Assembly (NCBI GenBank): GCA_944384285.1
Contig: CALWSX010000006.1
Coordinates: forward strand, 1-8,924
DNA from: an uncultured Lachnospiraceae bacterium
GTDB taxonomy: Bacteria > Bacillota > Clostridia > Lachnospirales > Anaerotignaceae
DNA length: 8,924 bases
Direction of reading: 5' to 3'
Shown here: in pieces, positions 1 through 6,246 of the stretch
How the letters are laid out: every line of letters starts with the position of its first letter
How positions within the stretch are numbered: the stretch's first letter is position 1
The notes under the pieces: model-generated
Seen by the model: only the letters and a program-made list of their open reading frames with translations
Database searches by the model: none
Told to the model about the DNA's origin: nothing
Made by a program: the position numbers and the translations under genes

Positions 1-612
1 CATAATTGAGCCATGAATACCCTTTTTATACGCATATTCTTTCCAAACTTCATAATCCGGTTCAACATCAACTCGTTTTAATCTGTCCCAAGTTACAATA
101 TCATATTCTCGTACAGATTTATTATATTCCGGAGGATTTCCGGCAGTTACCACAATCCAACCAGATGGAACCTGATGTGTTCCGAAAATTTTGTATTGTA
201 AAAACTGAAGCATTGCAGGAGCTAAAGTTTCCGACACACAATTTATCTCATCAAGAAAAAGTATTCCTTCGTTATAACCTGTTTCTTTTTTCATTTTATA
301 AACAGAAGCTATAATCTCGCTCATAGTGTATTCAGAAACACTGTATTCTTTCCCATCAAATTCCTCTTTCTCTATAAAAGGAAGTCCAAGAGCACTTTGT
401 CTTGTGTGGTGTGTCATGGAATAAGAGACCAAACCTACATTTAATTCCTGTGCTATTTGCTCCATAATAGCTGTCTTTCCGATACCCGGAGCCCCTATTA
501 AAAAAACGGGCCTTTGTCTTTGTATGGGAATGACATAATTCCCAAATTCATCTTTTGAAAAATATGCAATTACAGCATTTTTAATTTGTTCTTTTGCATC
601 TTTTATATTCAA
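1..612 (-). CDS. MoxR-type AAA+ ATPase, partner of the VWA/DUF2201 protein (3' end cut by window edge)
   Basis: AAA+ ATPase of the MoxR group, reading out of the window; 204 codons are visible and the C-terminal lid is missing. The start is a TTG at 612, with AGAGGT eight bases upstream; no other start sits behind a good ribosome binding site. Visible motifs are Walker A GAPGIGKT (residues 40-47), Walker B ILFLDEIN (117-124, with D121 and E122), a sensor-1 Asn in AGNPPEYN (157-164), and a DRLKR segment (176-180) placed where MoxR proteins carry the arginine finger. Between the Walker motifs are MTHHTRQSALGLPFI (66-80) and SEYTMSEI (93-100), as I recall typical of the MoxR proteins that pair with DUF2201 proteins. 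MoxR proteins hydrolyse ATP to remodel or activate partner complexes together with VWA proteins. The gene is last of the visible operon, 12 bases after the VWA gene. The family is certain; the client is unknown. Confidence 0.92.
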   Translation of the reverse strand, partial: MNIKDAKEQIKNAVIAYFSKDEFGNYVIPIQRQRPVFLIGAPGIGKTAIMEQIAQELNVGLVSYSMTHHTRQSALGLPFIEKEEFDGKEYSVSEYTMSEIIASVYKMKKETGYNEGILFLDEINCVSETLAPAMLQFLQYKIFGTHQVPSGWIVVTAGNPPEYNKSVREYDIVTWDRLKRVDVEPDYEVWKEYAYKKGIHGSIM

Positions 613-620
613 TTTACAAC

Positions 621-626
621 ACCTCT
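621..626 (-). promoter_or_regulatory. Ribosome binding site of the ATPase gene, overlapping the VWA stop codon
   Basis: On the minus strand AGAGGT begins inside the TAG stop codon (625-627) of the VWA gene and lies 8 bases before the TTG start at 612. This settles the ATPase start and suggests translational coupling of the two proteins. Confidence 0.75.
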
Positions 627-2028
627 ATAATTCTTCTTTATCCAAAACTAATTTTATAACCCATGGCGGAATGTCTGTTGGTATAGGCCAACGGTCATTT
701 TCAACAAATACAAAGGCTACATCATAATTAGGTTTCTTTTCCGGGAAAATTCCATATCCGTCAGTAAAATATATCATTCCTTTTAAGTTTGTAAACTCCC
801 CTTTTTCTATAAGCTCATCTACATAAGAAAAAAGTAATACCTCATTATTTCCGCCAAAACCATGAAGCTCCATAGTTTTAAAATATTCATCAAATTCTTC
901 TTGTGATGTTATTTTTTTATCCTCTTGAAGCTGATCATCACATTGGATAATATGAAGATTAATTTTTGAAAAAAAACTTTCCGTACTTTTGAGCACATTA
1001 TATGTTTTTTGTACAAAACTTTGAACTAAATCACCTTGAACAGACCCTGACGTATCAATAGCAAGCACAAATTCCTTTATTCTTTTTACTTCTTTATATT
1101 CTAAAGGCTCTATTAAAGGTACATTTTTATACAAACTTAAACCATATGTATAAAAGTTATAATCGAACTCATCATCATTAATCTGCATTGCCTCTCCAAG
1201 AACAGCAAATTTCTTTAAAAAATCAGTATAATCATATTTTTCACGATTAACTTCGGTAATATTTTGAAGCAGAAATTCAGAAGTTCCCCACCTGCCATTT
1301 GATATTGTTTCAATATCTATTTTTACTCTTTGACTTATTTTTTCCCATTCTTCTTTTGTAATAGAACTAAAACTCATACCACCACTCGTACTAATATTTC
1401 CATTGCCTGATGACCCGGAAGATGAGTCTTCTGATATAAATGCTGCTGTTGAAGCTACACCTGCGGCTTTAGTTGTATTTTGAGATTCTGGTTTTTTATC
1501 TACATACCATGCATCATGGCTATCTCTTTTAAAAAGCTCTTCCAAGTCTTTCAAATCTTCTGCAGTTTTGCCCGATTTTACAAAATACCTGTATATTCTT
1601 TCTGCTGTAGCCTTTCCAGAAAGTTTTGCAATATCCATTATTTCCTTATTTTGCAGTGTATCTTTAATATCCTCCAACTGCTTAACTCCCAAATCTATTA
1701 TAATAGCCTCGACTGCAATATCACAGGCAATGTTCCAAAGTGGTCTGTTTACTTCTTTATCCACAAATGGATGATAAAATATACAATGGAAAATAGAATG
1801 AAGATAGGTTCTGTTAAGAGAATTATCTTCTGCTTGATATAACTTAAAAACATACCATGGGTTGTAATAAAGATATTCCCCGTCTGTCTCCATTGTTTTC
1901 GTTTCTTTTCCAAGGTATTTTAGTTTACAAAGAGCCAAATCCATAAAACGTAAGGAGACCATCATTTCATTTCTTGCATATTTAAGTATTTGTTCTGCCA
2001 ATTCCAAAGCTTTTTTATCACGGTCCAA
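625..2028 (-). CDS. VWA-like protein with DUF2201-type metallopeptidase-like N-terminal domain, MoxR partner
   Basis: 467 residues in two domains. The N-terminal part (about 1-150) resembles the putative metallopeptidase domain of the DUF2201 family: a TDGEYLYYNPWYV segment (48-60), then HSIFH (77-81) where the family usually has HExxH, then H86 and WNIACDIAVEA (98-108), which would supply a further metal ligand. The expected catalytic Glu is Ser78, so protease activity is doubtful. A Ser/Gly/Asn-rich linker covers about 200-222. The C-terminal part (about 315-467) is VWA-like, with a MIDAS-type DTSGS (325-329), GGNNE (392-396) at the usual GGGT-D position, and FTDGYG (421-426). There is no signal peptide or membrane segment, so it should be cytoplasmic. 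VWA proteins of this type act with MoxR ATPases, and one is encoded 12 bases downstream. The start is TTG at 2028, behind AAGGAGG. Family assignment is firm; function is inferred. Confidence 0.88.
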   Translation of the reverse strand: MDRDKKALELAEQILKYARNEMMVSLRFMDLALCKLKYLGKETKTMETDGEYLYYNPWYVFKLYQAEDNSLNRTYLHSIFHCIFYHPFVDKEVNRPLWNIACDIAVEAIIIDLGVKQLEDIKDTLQNKEIMDIAKLSGKATAERIYRYFVKSGKTAEDLKDLEELFKRDSHDAWYVDKKPESQNTTKAAGVASTAAFISEDSSSGSSGNGNISTSGGMSFSSITKEEWEKISQRVKIDIETISNGRWGTSEFLLQNITEVNREKYDYTDFLKKFAVLGEAMQINDDEFDYNFYTYGLSLYKNVPLIEPLEYKEVKRIKEFVLAIDTSGSVQGDLVQSFVQKTYNVLKSTESFFSKINLHIIQCDDQLQEDKKITSQEEFDEYFKTMELHGFGGNNEVLLFSYVDELIEKGEFTNLKGMIYFTDGYGIFPEKKPNYDVAFVFVENDRWPIPTDIPPWVIKLVLDKEEL

Positions 2029-2037
2029 AGAAAATAG

Positions 2038-2044
2038 CCTCCTT
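2038..2044 (-). promoter_or_regulatory. Ribosome binding site fixing the TTG start of the VWA gene
   Basis: A perfect AAGGAGG on the minus strand lies 9 bases before the TTG at 2026-2028, in the 23-base gap after the LRR gene stop codon. It supports the non-ATG start over any internal ATG. Confidence 0.8.
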
Positions 2045-2051
2045 AATTTTT

Positions 2052-5000
2052 TTATAAATCATAATCTGTTTCGTCCATACCGATATTTGCATTTTTAAAA
2101 TTCATAAGGTAACTTAAAACTTCTGCCTTTTCCATTCTGTTTGCAAGCTCTATAACCTCATCAATATTTTCACCCGTAAATACTCCAAGCTCTGCCAATG
2201 TATTAAGACCTTTTAAGTCGTCGTATTTTATTACAATTTCAACAGCTTTTTTTGCATTAGTCCTTAAATATGAAAGATAGTTATCTCTGTATAAAGGTAC
2301 TAAATCAATATCGGATTTTAGTCTGTCTACTGCAACAAGTATTTTATCTTTACCATATTTTATATTTGTAAAAAGACTATCATATTTTATAAAATCAAAA
2401 ATCATGTTATCAGATGATTTTTTAAGGCATTCCATATATTGATTTCTTATACCTAAATTATTATACTCCTCATTTTTTCTTCCTATATTTTCAGGAATAT
2501 AAATTGTTGCGTATGTTAAATTATTTCTAGGTGGATCGAATTCTAAATTAACTCTTATTAAGTTATTACAAAATGAAAATGCCTTATTTCCCATTTCTGT
2601 TACCGTAGCAGGTATGAAAAGTTCTTTTACTTTTGATCTGTAAAAAGCATCTGTTTTTATTTCTGAAACATGATTTGGAACATAATATGTTTCCTCATCT
2701 CCTAAATAATAAATAAGTTCTGTTTGTCCATCTTCTTTTCTTTTAAACAAAGCTTTATCTTCCACAAAGAAGAATTTATTTTCCTCTGCAACTTCAATAT
2801 TTTCAAGTCCAAATTTATCAGTATATACATATTCATCTGTAACTAAAAGAGCACCCATACCTAAATCTTTTAAATTTTTAGGCAATTTAAAACTCTTAAT
2901 ATTTGTTCCTTTAAAAGCATTTGACCCTATTCTTTCTATAGTATCAGGCAAATTAACGGAAGAAAGAGAATAACACTGTAAAAAAGCATCTTCTTCTATT
3001 TCTTTTAATCCATAAGGCAAAGTTATTTCTTTGAGAGAAGGATTATTATTAAATACTTTTTCCCCTATATTTGTTGTTCCATCATCAACTGTGATTTCTT
3101 TTTCATACTTATTAAAAACATAAGTTAATGTTTTTTTGTTTTCATCTAATTTATATATACAATTTTCATCTGCACTGAAATAAGGATTTTCTTTAGCTAT
3201 AGTTAAATTTATTTTTGTTTTATTTGTTGAATTATCTTCTAAAAAATCAAATGAAGTGTTGTCAAAATAACAAAGTGTAGACGGAAGCTTTACAGTTGTT
3301 AAAAAACATTCTGAAAAAGCGCCTTTTTCTATTTCCTTTAATCCTTCATTGAAAATTATTGTTTGAATACTTTTACATCTTGAAAAAGCATATTTTTCAA
3401 TTTTTTGCAATGAATTTGGAAAATCTATATTAGAAATCGAATTTAAACCCATAAATGCGAACTCTTTAATTTCTTCTACTCCTTCAGAAATAGTATATGA
3501 ATCTTTTGCATAAATAACGGCCATAAGCTGTTTCCCATCTACTGAAAGAATAGATGAATTTTCTATTTTTATGTATGGATTTTCAGGGTCAACAAAAACT
3601 TCTTTAACCCCTTGTTCTCTTAGTTTATCCTGTGATGGCATATAGTATCTTGTTGCATAATTACTATAAAAAAGTTCTCTTGAAAAACTTTTAAGTCCTT
3701 TTCCTATATAAAGCTTTTTAATATTAAAATCTTTAAGAGATCCTTTTGCTATTGAAGATACATTATCAGGAATATTTACTTCTTCCAAAGATTCACACCC
3801 ATTAAATATATTAAAACTTAATTTTTTAAGTAAATTTGAAAGATGTATTTTCTTTAAACTGATACAGTTTTCAAACACTTTACTTCCTAGTGTTTCTACA
3901 GTATCAGGCATAGAAAGTTCTGACATATATTTGGCTTCGGCAAAGGCACTTGATTCAATATCAGTTACTAGCAAATCACCAATTTTTTCAGGTATATAAA
4001 CAATTTCATCTCTGCCTTCATATTTTGTAATAGTAATCGTATTTCTTCTGTTTATAAAATATGTAAAAGAACCTGATTTTTTTTCTTTAATAGTAAATGT
4101 AGATAAAGAATTATCAAAAAAGCCTTTACTATTCTGTTTGCCAATATCTGCTATGCCATTTACTATACTATCAGGAAGATTTACACAGTCTTTAAATGCG
4201 TTATCTTCTATCTCTGTAAGAGATTTAGGCAAATTCAATTCTTTTAAAGATACACATTCACAAAAAGCTTTTTTCCCTATATATAAAAGCCCCTCTGAAA
4301 AATTAATTTTGTTTAAAGAATGACATTTTGCAAAAGCACCATCTTCTATTTCTTTTAAAGACTTAGGGAAAGAAATAGATTTAAGTTCCTGGCACCCAAA
4401 AAAAGCCTCTTTATGGATTATATGAATACCATGAGGTATAATCAAATCTTCCGGGCAATTTTCTACTTTTTGTATACCTATTTCCCCCATTTTGCTGTAT
4501 TTTAACTTAAAGTTATCTAAAACAGGCTTTATATCCTCAAATGTTCCATATGTTTCACTGTCAAGAGATTTATAATATTCTTCAAGCTGTTTAAGTGCCG
4601 TTTCATTTGAAGAAATTTTTTTAGGTCTTTCCACTTTTTCAGTTTTTTCTGTTCCTTTTCCGCTATCAAATATTCCTATTTCGGAAAAATACACTTTTAA
4701 ACTTTTCCCAAAAAGCTCCTGGCTTCTGTTTGACATAGTTTTTAATTGACTTTTATATTCCGGATTATCAAAACTAAGTTCTCCAATGGTTTTTGGTTTA
4801 GGGCTTGTTTTATATTTTTCCAAAAGCGCATCTATTATAGGCTGAAATTCAAGCTCAGGGCGTCCACCTATATTATTGTCGGTATACTCAAACCCATAAG
4901 CCTCAAGCATTTCCTTAATATTTTCATATCCAAGCCAACGATAAAAACCTGAAATTTTTCTTCCTATACTTTTATGATCTTTTTCTATATTTCCTGGAAT

Positions 5001-5438
5001 TTTATGATCAGGATAAAATTCTTCTAAACTTTTTAAAGTATTATCAAGTCTTGTTTTTATAATATCCGGTTCATTTCCAGGAGTGTATTGTACAAAATTT
5101 CTGATTTTGCGAACTTCATCAGTAGATATTATTTCATATCCATACGCTTTTAAAAAATCAACTGTACTACTATACCCTATAGCTTTGTAAAGAGATGATA
5201 ATCTTTCTGCCATATCTTTATCTATGGCATCAAGCCCAAAAACTTTATGTTCCGGGAAATATTTTTCTAATTTATCATAAAATCTGTCTACTTTTTCCTG
5301 TAAACCTTTATCTGTAATTTCTATTCTGTTAGATACATTATCATTATTTAAAGCATTTGAATTTTCTTTTTCTTTAAGCATATCAGCAAGCATTTTTTCC
5401 GCAAGCTTTTTTGCCAATTCTTCTACATTTTCACTCAT
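2052..5438 (-). CDS. Large cytoplasmic BspA-type leucine-rich repeat protein with repeated N-terminal helical module
   Basis: 1128 residues. Residues 49-103 and 130-185 are two copies of a 55-residue module (pattern: L..LE.(F/Y)(F/Y)P(E/D)HK ... GY ... (L/M)L.AYG(F/Y)E), and 199-256 looks like a third, diverged copy. A Lys/Glu-rich spacer follows (about 258-280). About 320-965 is BspA-type (LRR_5-like) repeats with the phrasing 'L..I..P..L..I...AF..C', for example 332-420, 503-570, 648-720, 785-850 and 915-962. Strand-rich modules starting ENPY or similar at about 619, 750 and 886 interrupt the array. The C-terminus (about 1005-1128) is acidic and mostly helical. BspA repeats are known mostly from surface or secreted proteins, but no signal peptide, transmembrane segment, LPXTG or S-layer motif is visible here, so a cytoplasmic place is likely. 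ATG start with GGAGG ten bases upstream. It precedes the VWA and MoxR genes, so it may be their adaptor or client; this is inference. Confidence 0.9.
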   Translation of the reverse strand: MSENVEELAKKLAEKMLADMLKEKENSNALNNDNVSNRIEITDKGLQEKVDRFYDKLEKYFPEHKVFGLDAIDKDMAERLSSLYKAIGYSSTVDFLKAYGYEIISTDEVRKIRNFVQYTPGNEPDIIKTRLDNTLKSLEEFYPDHKIPGNIEKDHKSIGRKISGFYRWLGYENIKEMLEAYGFEYTDNNIGGRPELEFQPIIDALLEKYKTSPKPKTIGELSFDNPEYKSQLKTMSNRSQELFGKSLKVYFSEIGIFDSGKGTEKTEKVERPKKISSNETALKQLEEYYKSLDSETYGTFEDIKPVLDNFKLKYSKMGEIGIQKVENCPEDLIIPHGIHIIHKEAFFGCQELKSISFPKSLKEIEDGAFAKCHSLNKINFSEGLLYIGKKAFCECVSLKELNLPKSLTEIEDNAFKDCVNLPDSIVNGIADIGKQNSKGFFDNSLSTFTIKEKKSGSFTYFINRRNTITITKYEGRDEIVYIPEKIGDLLVTDIESSAFAEAKYMSELSMPDTVETLGSKVFENCISLKKIHLSNLLKKLSFNIFNGCESLEEVNIPDNVSSIAKGSLKDFNIKKLYIGKGLKSFSRELFYSNYATRYYMPSQDKLREQGVKEVFVDPENPYIKIENSSILSVDGKQLMAVIYAKDSYTISEGVEEIKEFAFMGLNSISNIDFPNSLQKIEKYAFSRCKSIQTIIFNEGLKEIEKGAFSECFLTTVKLPSTLCYFDNTSFDFLEDNSTNKTKINLTIAKENPYFSADENCIYKLDENKKTLTYVFNKYEKEITVDDGTTNIGEKVFNNNPSLKEITLPYGLKEIEEDAFLQCYSLSSVNLPDTIERIGSNAFKGTNIKSFKLPKNLKDLGMGALLVTDEYVYTDKFGLENIEVAEENKFFFVEDKALFKRKEDGQTELIYYLGDEETYYVPNHVSEIKTDAFYRSKVKELFIPATVTEMGNKAFSFCNNLIRVNLEFDPPRNNLTYATIYIPENIGRKNEEYNNLGIRNQYMECLKKSSDNMIFDFIKYDSLFTNIKYGKDKILVAVDRLKSDIDLVPLYRDNYLSYLRTNAKKAVEIVIKYDDLKGLNTLAELGVFTGENIDEVIELANRMEKAEVLSYLMNFKNANIGMDETDYDL

Positions 5439-5501
5439 TTATTTAAATCCTCCATATATTACATATTGGTAAATTTAAAAGTTTAATATCAACATAATTT
5501 T

Positions 5502-5666
5502 TTAAAATCCATGTTCTTTGGATATTTTTAAAAGTTCATCATAATCTGCATTTTTGATTTTATCTTCATCTAAAATCATAGCAGGCATTCCTGAAAAAGC
5601 TCCTGCATAAGTATCAGTTAACAATTTATTTCTAAGTTCTTCTGTTTTTTTAGCTTTATCGTCCAT
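5502..5666 (-). CDS. Small protein of unknown function (54 aa), first gene of the LRR/VWA/MoxR operon
   Basis: A 54-residue reading frame starts at the ATG at 5664-5666, with GAGGA five bases upstream, and ends in TAA at 5502-5504. An in-frame ATG 12 bases earlier (5676-5678) has no ribosome binding site, so I prefer the inner start. The protein is acidic and helical at both ends (MDDKAKKTEELRNKLL and NADYDELLKISKEHGF), with a centre of small and hydrophobic residues, TYAGAFSGMPAMIL (19-32). There is no membrane segment or signal peptide. It lies 63 bases before the LRR gene, on the same strand, and between that gene and the candidate promoter at 5773-5800, so it should be co-transcribed. I do not recognise the family. 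Reasons to think it real are the ribosome binding site, the protein-like composition and the position; an untranslated leader is the alternative. Confidence 0.7.
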   Translation of the reverse strand: MDDKAKKTEELRNKLLTDTYAGAFSGMPAMILDEDKIKNADYDELLKISKEHGF

Positions 5667-5700
5667 AATATTCCTCATTTTACAAAAAAAAATATGCTAT

Positions 5701-5720
5701 TATGTTAACAAATTAACATA
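5701..5720. promoter_or_regulatory. Perfect 8-bp inverted repeat, candidate operator in the operon leader
   Basis: TATGTTAA, the 4-base centre CAAA, then TTAACATA: a perfect dyad of 8-bp arms built on GTTAAC-like half sites. It lies between the candidate promoter (5773-5800) and the first gene of the minus-strand operon, about 35 bases before its start codon. It could be a repressor site or a weak RNA hairpin. There is no T-tract that would make it a terminator. Confidence 0.4.
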
Positions 5721-5772
5721 CAAAAAACCTTTTTATAAAAAAATAACTAAATTTATAATAAAGTATATTTCC

Positions 5773-5800
5773 ATTATACTACCATTTAACCAAAAAACAA
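5773..5800 (-). promoter_or_regulatory. Candidate sigma-A promoter of the LRR/VWA/MoxR operon
   Basis: On the minus strand there is a perfect -10, TATAAT (5773-5778), 16 bases after a weak -35, TTGTTT (5795-5800). It is the best promoter-like pair between the tRNA terminators and the small first gene. A poor -35 suggests a weak or activator-dependent promoter. Confidence 0.5.
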
Positions 5801-5804
5801 GTAC

Positions 5805-5820
5805 GAACAAAACCTTGTTC
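5805..5820. promoter_or_regulatory. Inverted repeat just upstream of the operon -35, candidate regulator site
   Basis: GAACAA, the centre AACC, then TTGTTC: perfect 6-bp arms ending 4 bases upstream of the -35 on the minus strand. The position would suit an activator or a repressor. It resembles a LexA box only in its GAAC/GTTC ends; the 8-base spacing is wrong for that. Confidence 0.3.
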
Positions 5821-5824
5821 ACAT

Positions 5825-5857
5825 AAAAAAGGCAGTGAAAATATATTTCACTGCCTT
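5825..5857 (-). terminator. Second tandem intrinsic terminator downstream of tRNA-Ser
   Basis: A 12-bp stem (AAGGCAGTGAAA at 5829-5840 pairing with TTTCACTGCCTT at 5846-5857, loop ATATA), followed on the minus strand by six T (5830-5825, of which two are in the stem). The plus-strand side lacks a T-run, so it works for minus-strand transcripts. It backs up the tRNA terminator and insulates the operon promoter just beyond it. Confidence 0.8.
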
Positions 5858-5887
5858 AAATTAAAAACTTATAAACATTACTTTTAC

Positions 5888-5918
5888 AAAAAAATAAAGT
5901 CTTGGAAACCAAGACTTT
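5888..5918 (-). terminator. Intrinsic terminator of tRNA-Ser
   Basis: A 10-bp stem (AAAGTCTTGG at 5896-5905 with CCAAGACTTT at 5909-5918, loop of three bases), then seven T on the minus strand (5894-5888). It starts six bases after the tRNA 3' end, so the tRNA is transcribed alone. Confidence 0.85.
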
Positions 5919-5924
5919 TAAGTA

Positions 5925-6012
5925 CGGAGAAGGAGGGATTTGAACCCTCGCGCCGTTTAACCGACCTATACCCTTAGCAGGGGCACCTCTTCAGCCACTT
6001 GAGTACTTCTCC
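5925..6012 (-). tRNA. tRNA-Ser (anticodon GCU)
   Basis: 88 nt on the minus strand. The acceptor stem is GGAGAAG (6012-6006) with CTTCTCC (5932-5926), and the discriminator base is G (5925). The anticodon stem/loop has CTGCTAA, giving anticodon GCU for AGC/AGU serine codons. The T-arm reads GAGGG-TTCAAAT-CCCTC. A long variable arm (TAGGTCGGTTAAACGGCG region) marks a class II tRNA, which fits serine. CCA is not encoded; the bases after the discriminator are TACT, so CCA must be added after transcription. It has its own promoter and terminators. Confidence 0.97.
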
Positions 6013-6044
6013 AAATAAGTACCACAGAACTTACTGCAAGAAAT

Positions 6045-6073
6045 ACTATATCATCTAATATATATTTTGTCAA
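6045..6073 (-). promoter_or_regulatory. Strong sigma-A promoter of tRNA-Ser
   Basis: On the minus strand TTGACA (6068-6073), a 17-base spacer, and TATAGT (6045-6050) preceded by TGA, giving an extended -10. Transcription should begin about 25 bases upstream of the mature tRNA 5' end at 6012. Confidence 0.9.
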
Positions 6074-6246
6074 ACATTTTTTTCAAAAATTTAATCTTTC
6101 GTTTATAAATTGGTCTTTATAAATATTTTATTCCGTTTAAATATTTAGTTAATACATAAATAAATTTAAAAATATTTTATACAAATAGATTTAAATACGT
6201 TCTTTTTTCTATAATTAAACATATTTTATAAAAAGAAAATTTAGAA
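6074..6246. other. AT-rich intergenic stretch before the YlbJ-like gene
   Basis: This stretch is almost wholly A/T. The only promoter-like element in the plus direction is TATAAT at 6210-6215, without a recognisable -35. I looked for a sigma-E type pair, since ylbJ of Bacillus subtilis is a mother-cell sporulation gene, and found no convincing match. No coding sequence or hairpin with G/C pairs is seen. Confidence 0.5.

Noticed and set aside
6..314. 102-codon plus-strand open frame
   Set aside because: It lies antisense to the ATPase gene, whose Walker B and sensor motifs are in the minus frame; no ribosome binding site and no protein-like features.
1480..1842. 120-codon plus-strand open frame over the VWA gene
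   Set aside because: Antisense shadow of the N-terminal domain of the VWA protein, with low-complexity Phe/Ile-rich translation typical of AT-rich DNA.
2052..5438. Cell-surface BspA adhesin
   Set aside because: No signal peptide, membrane segment, sortase motif or S-layer domain; the N-terminus is a charged helical segment and the gene is in an operon with cytoplasmic partners.
5805..5820. LexA (SOS) box
   Set aside because: The GAAC and GTTC ends are 8 bases apart instead of the 4 of the Gram-positive LexA site.
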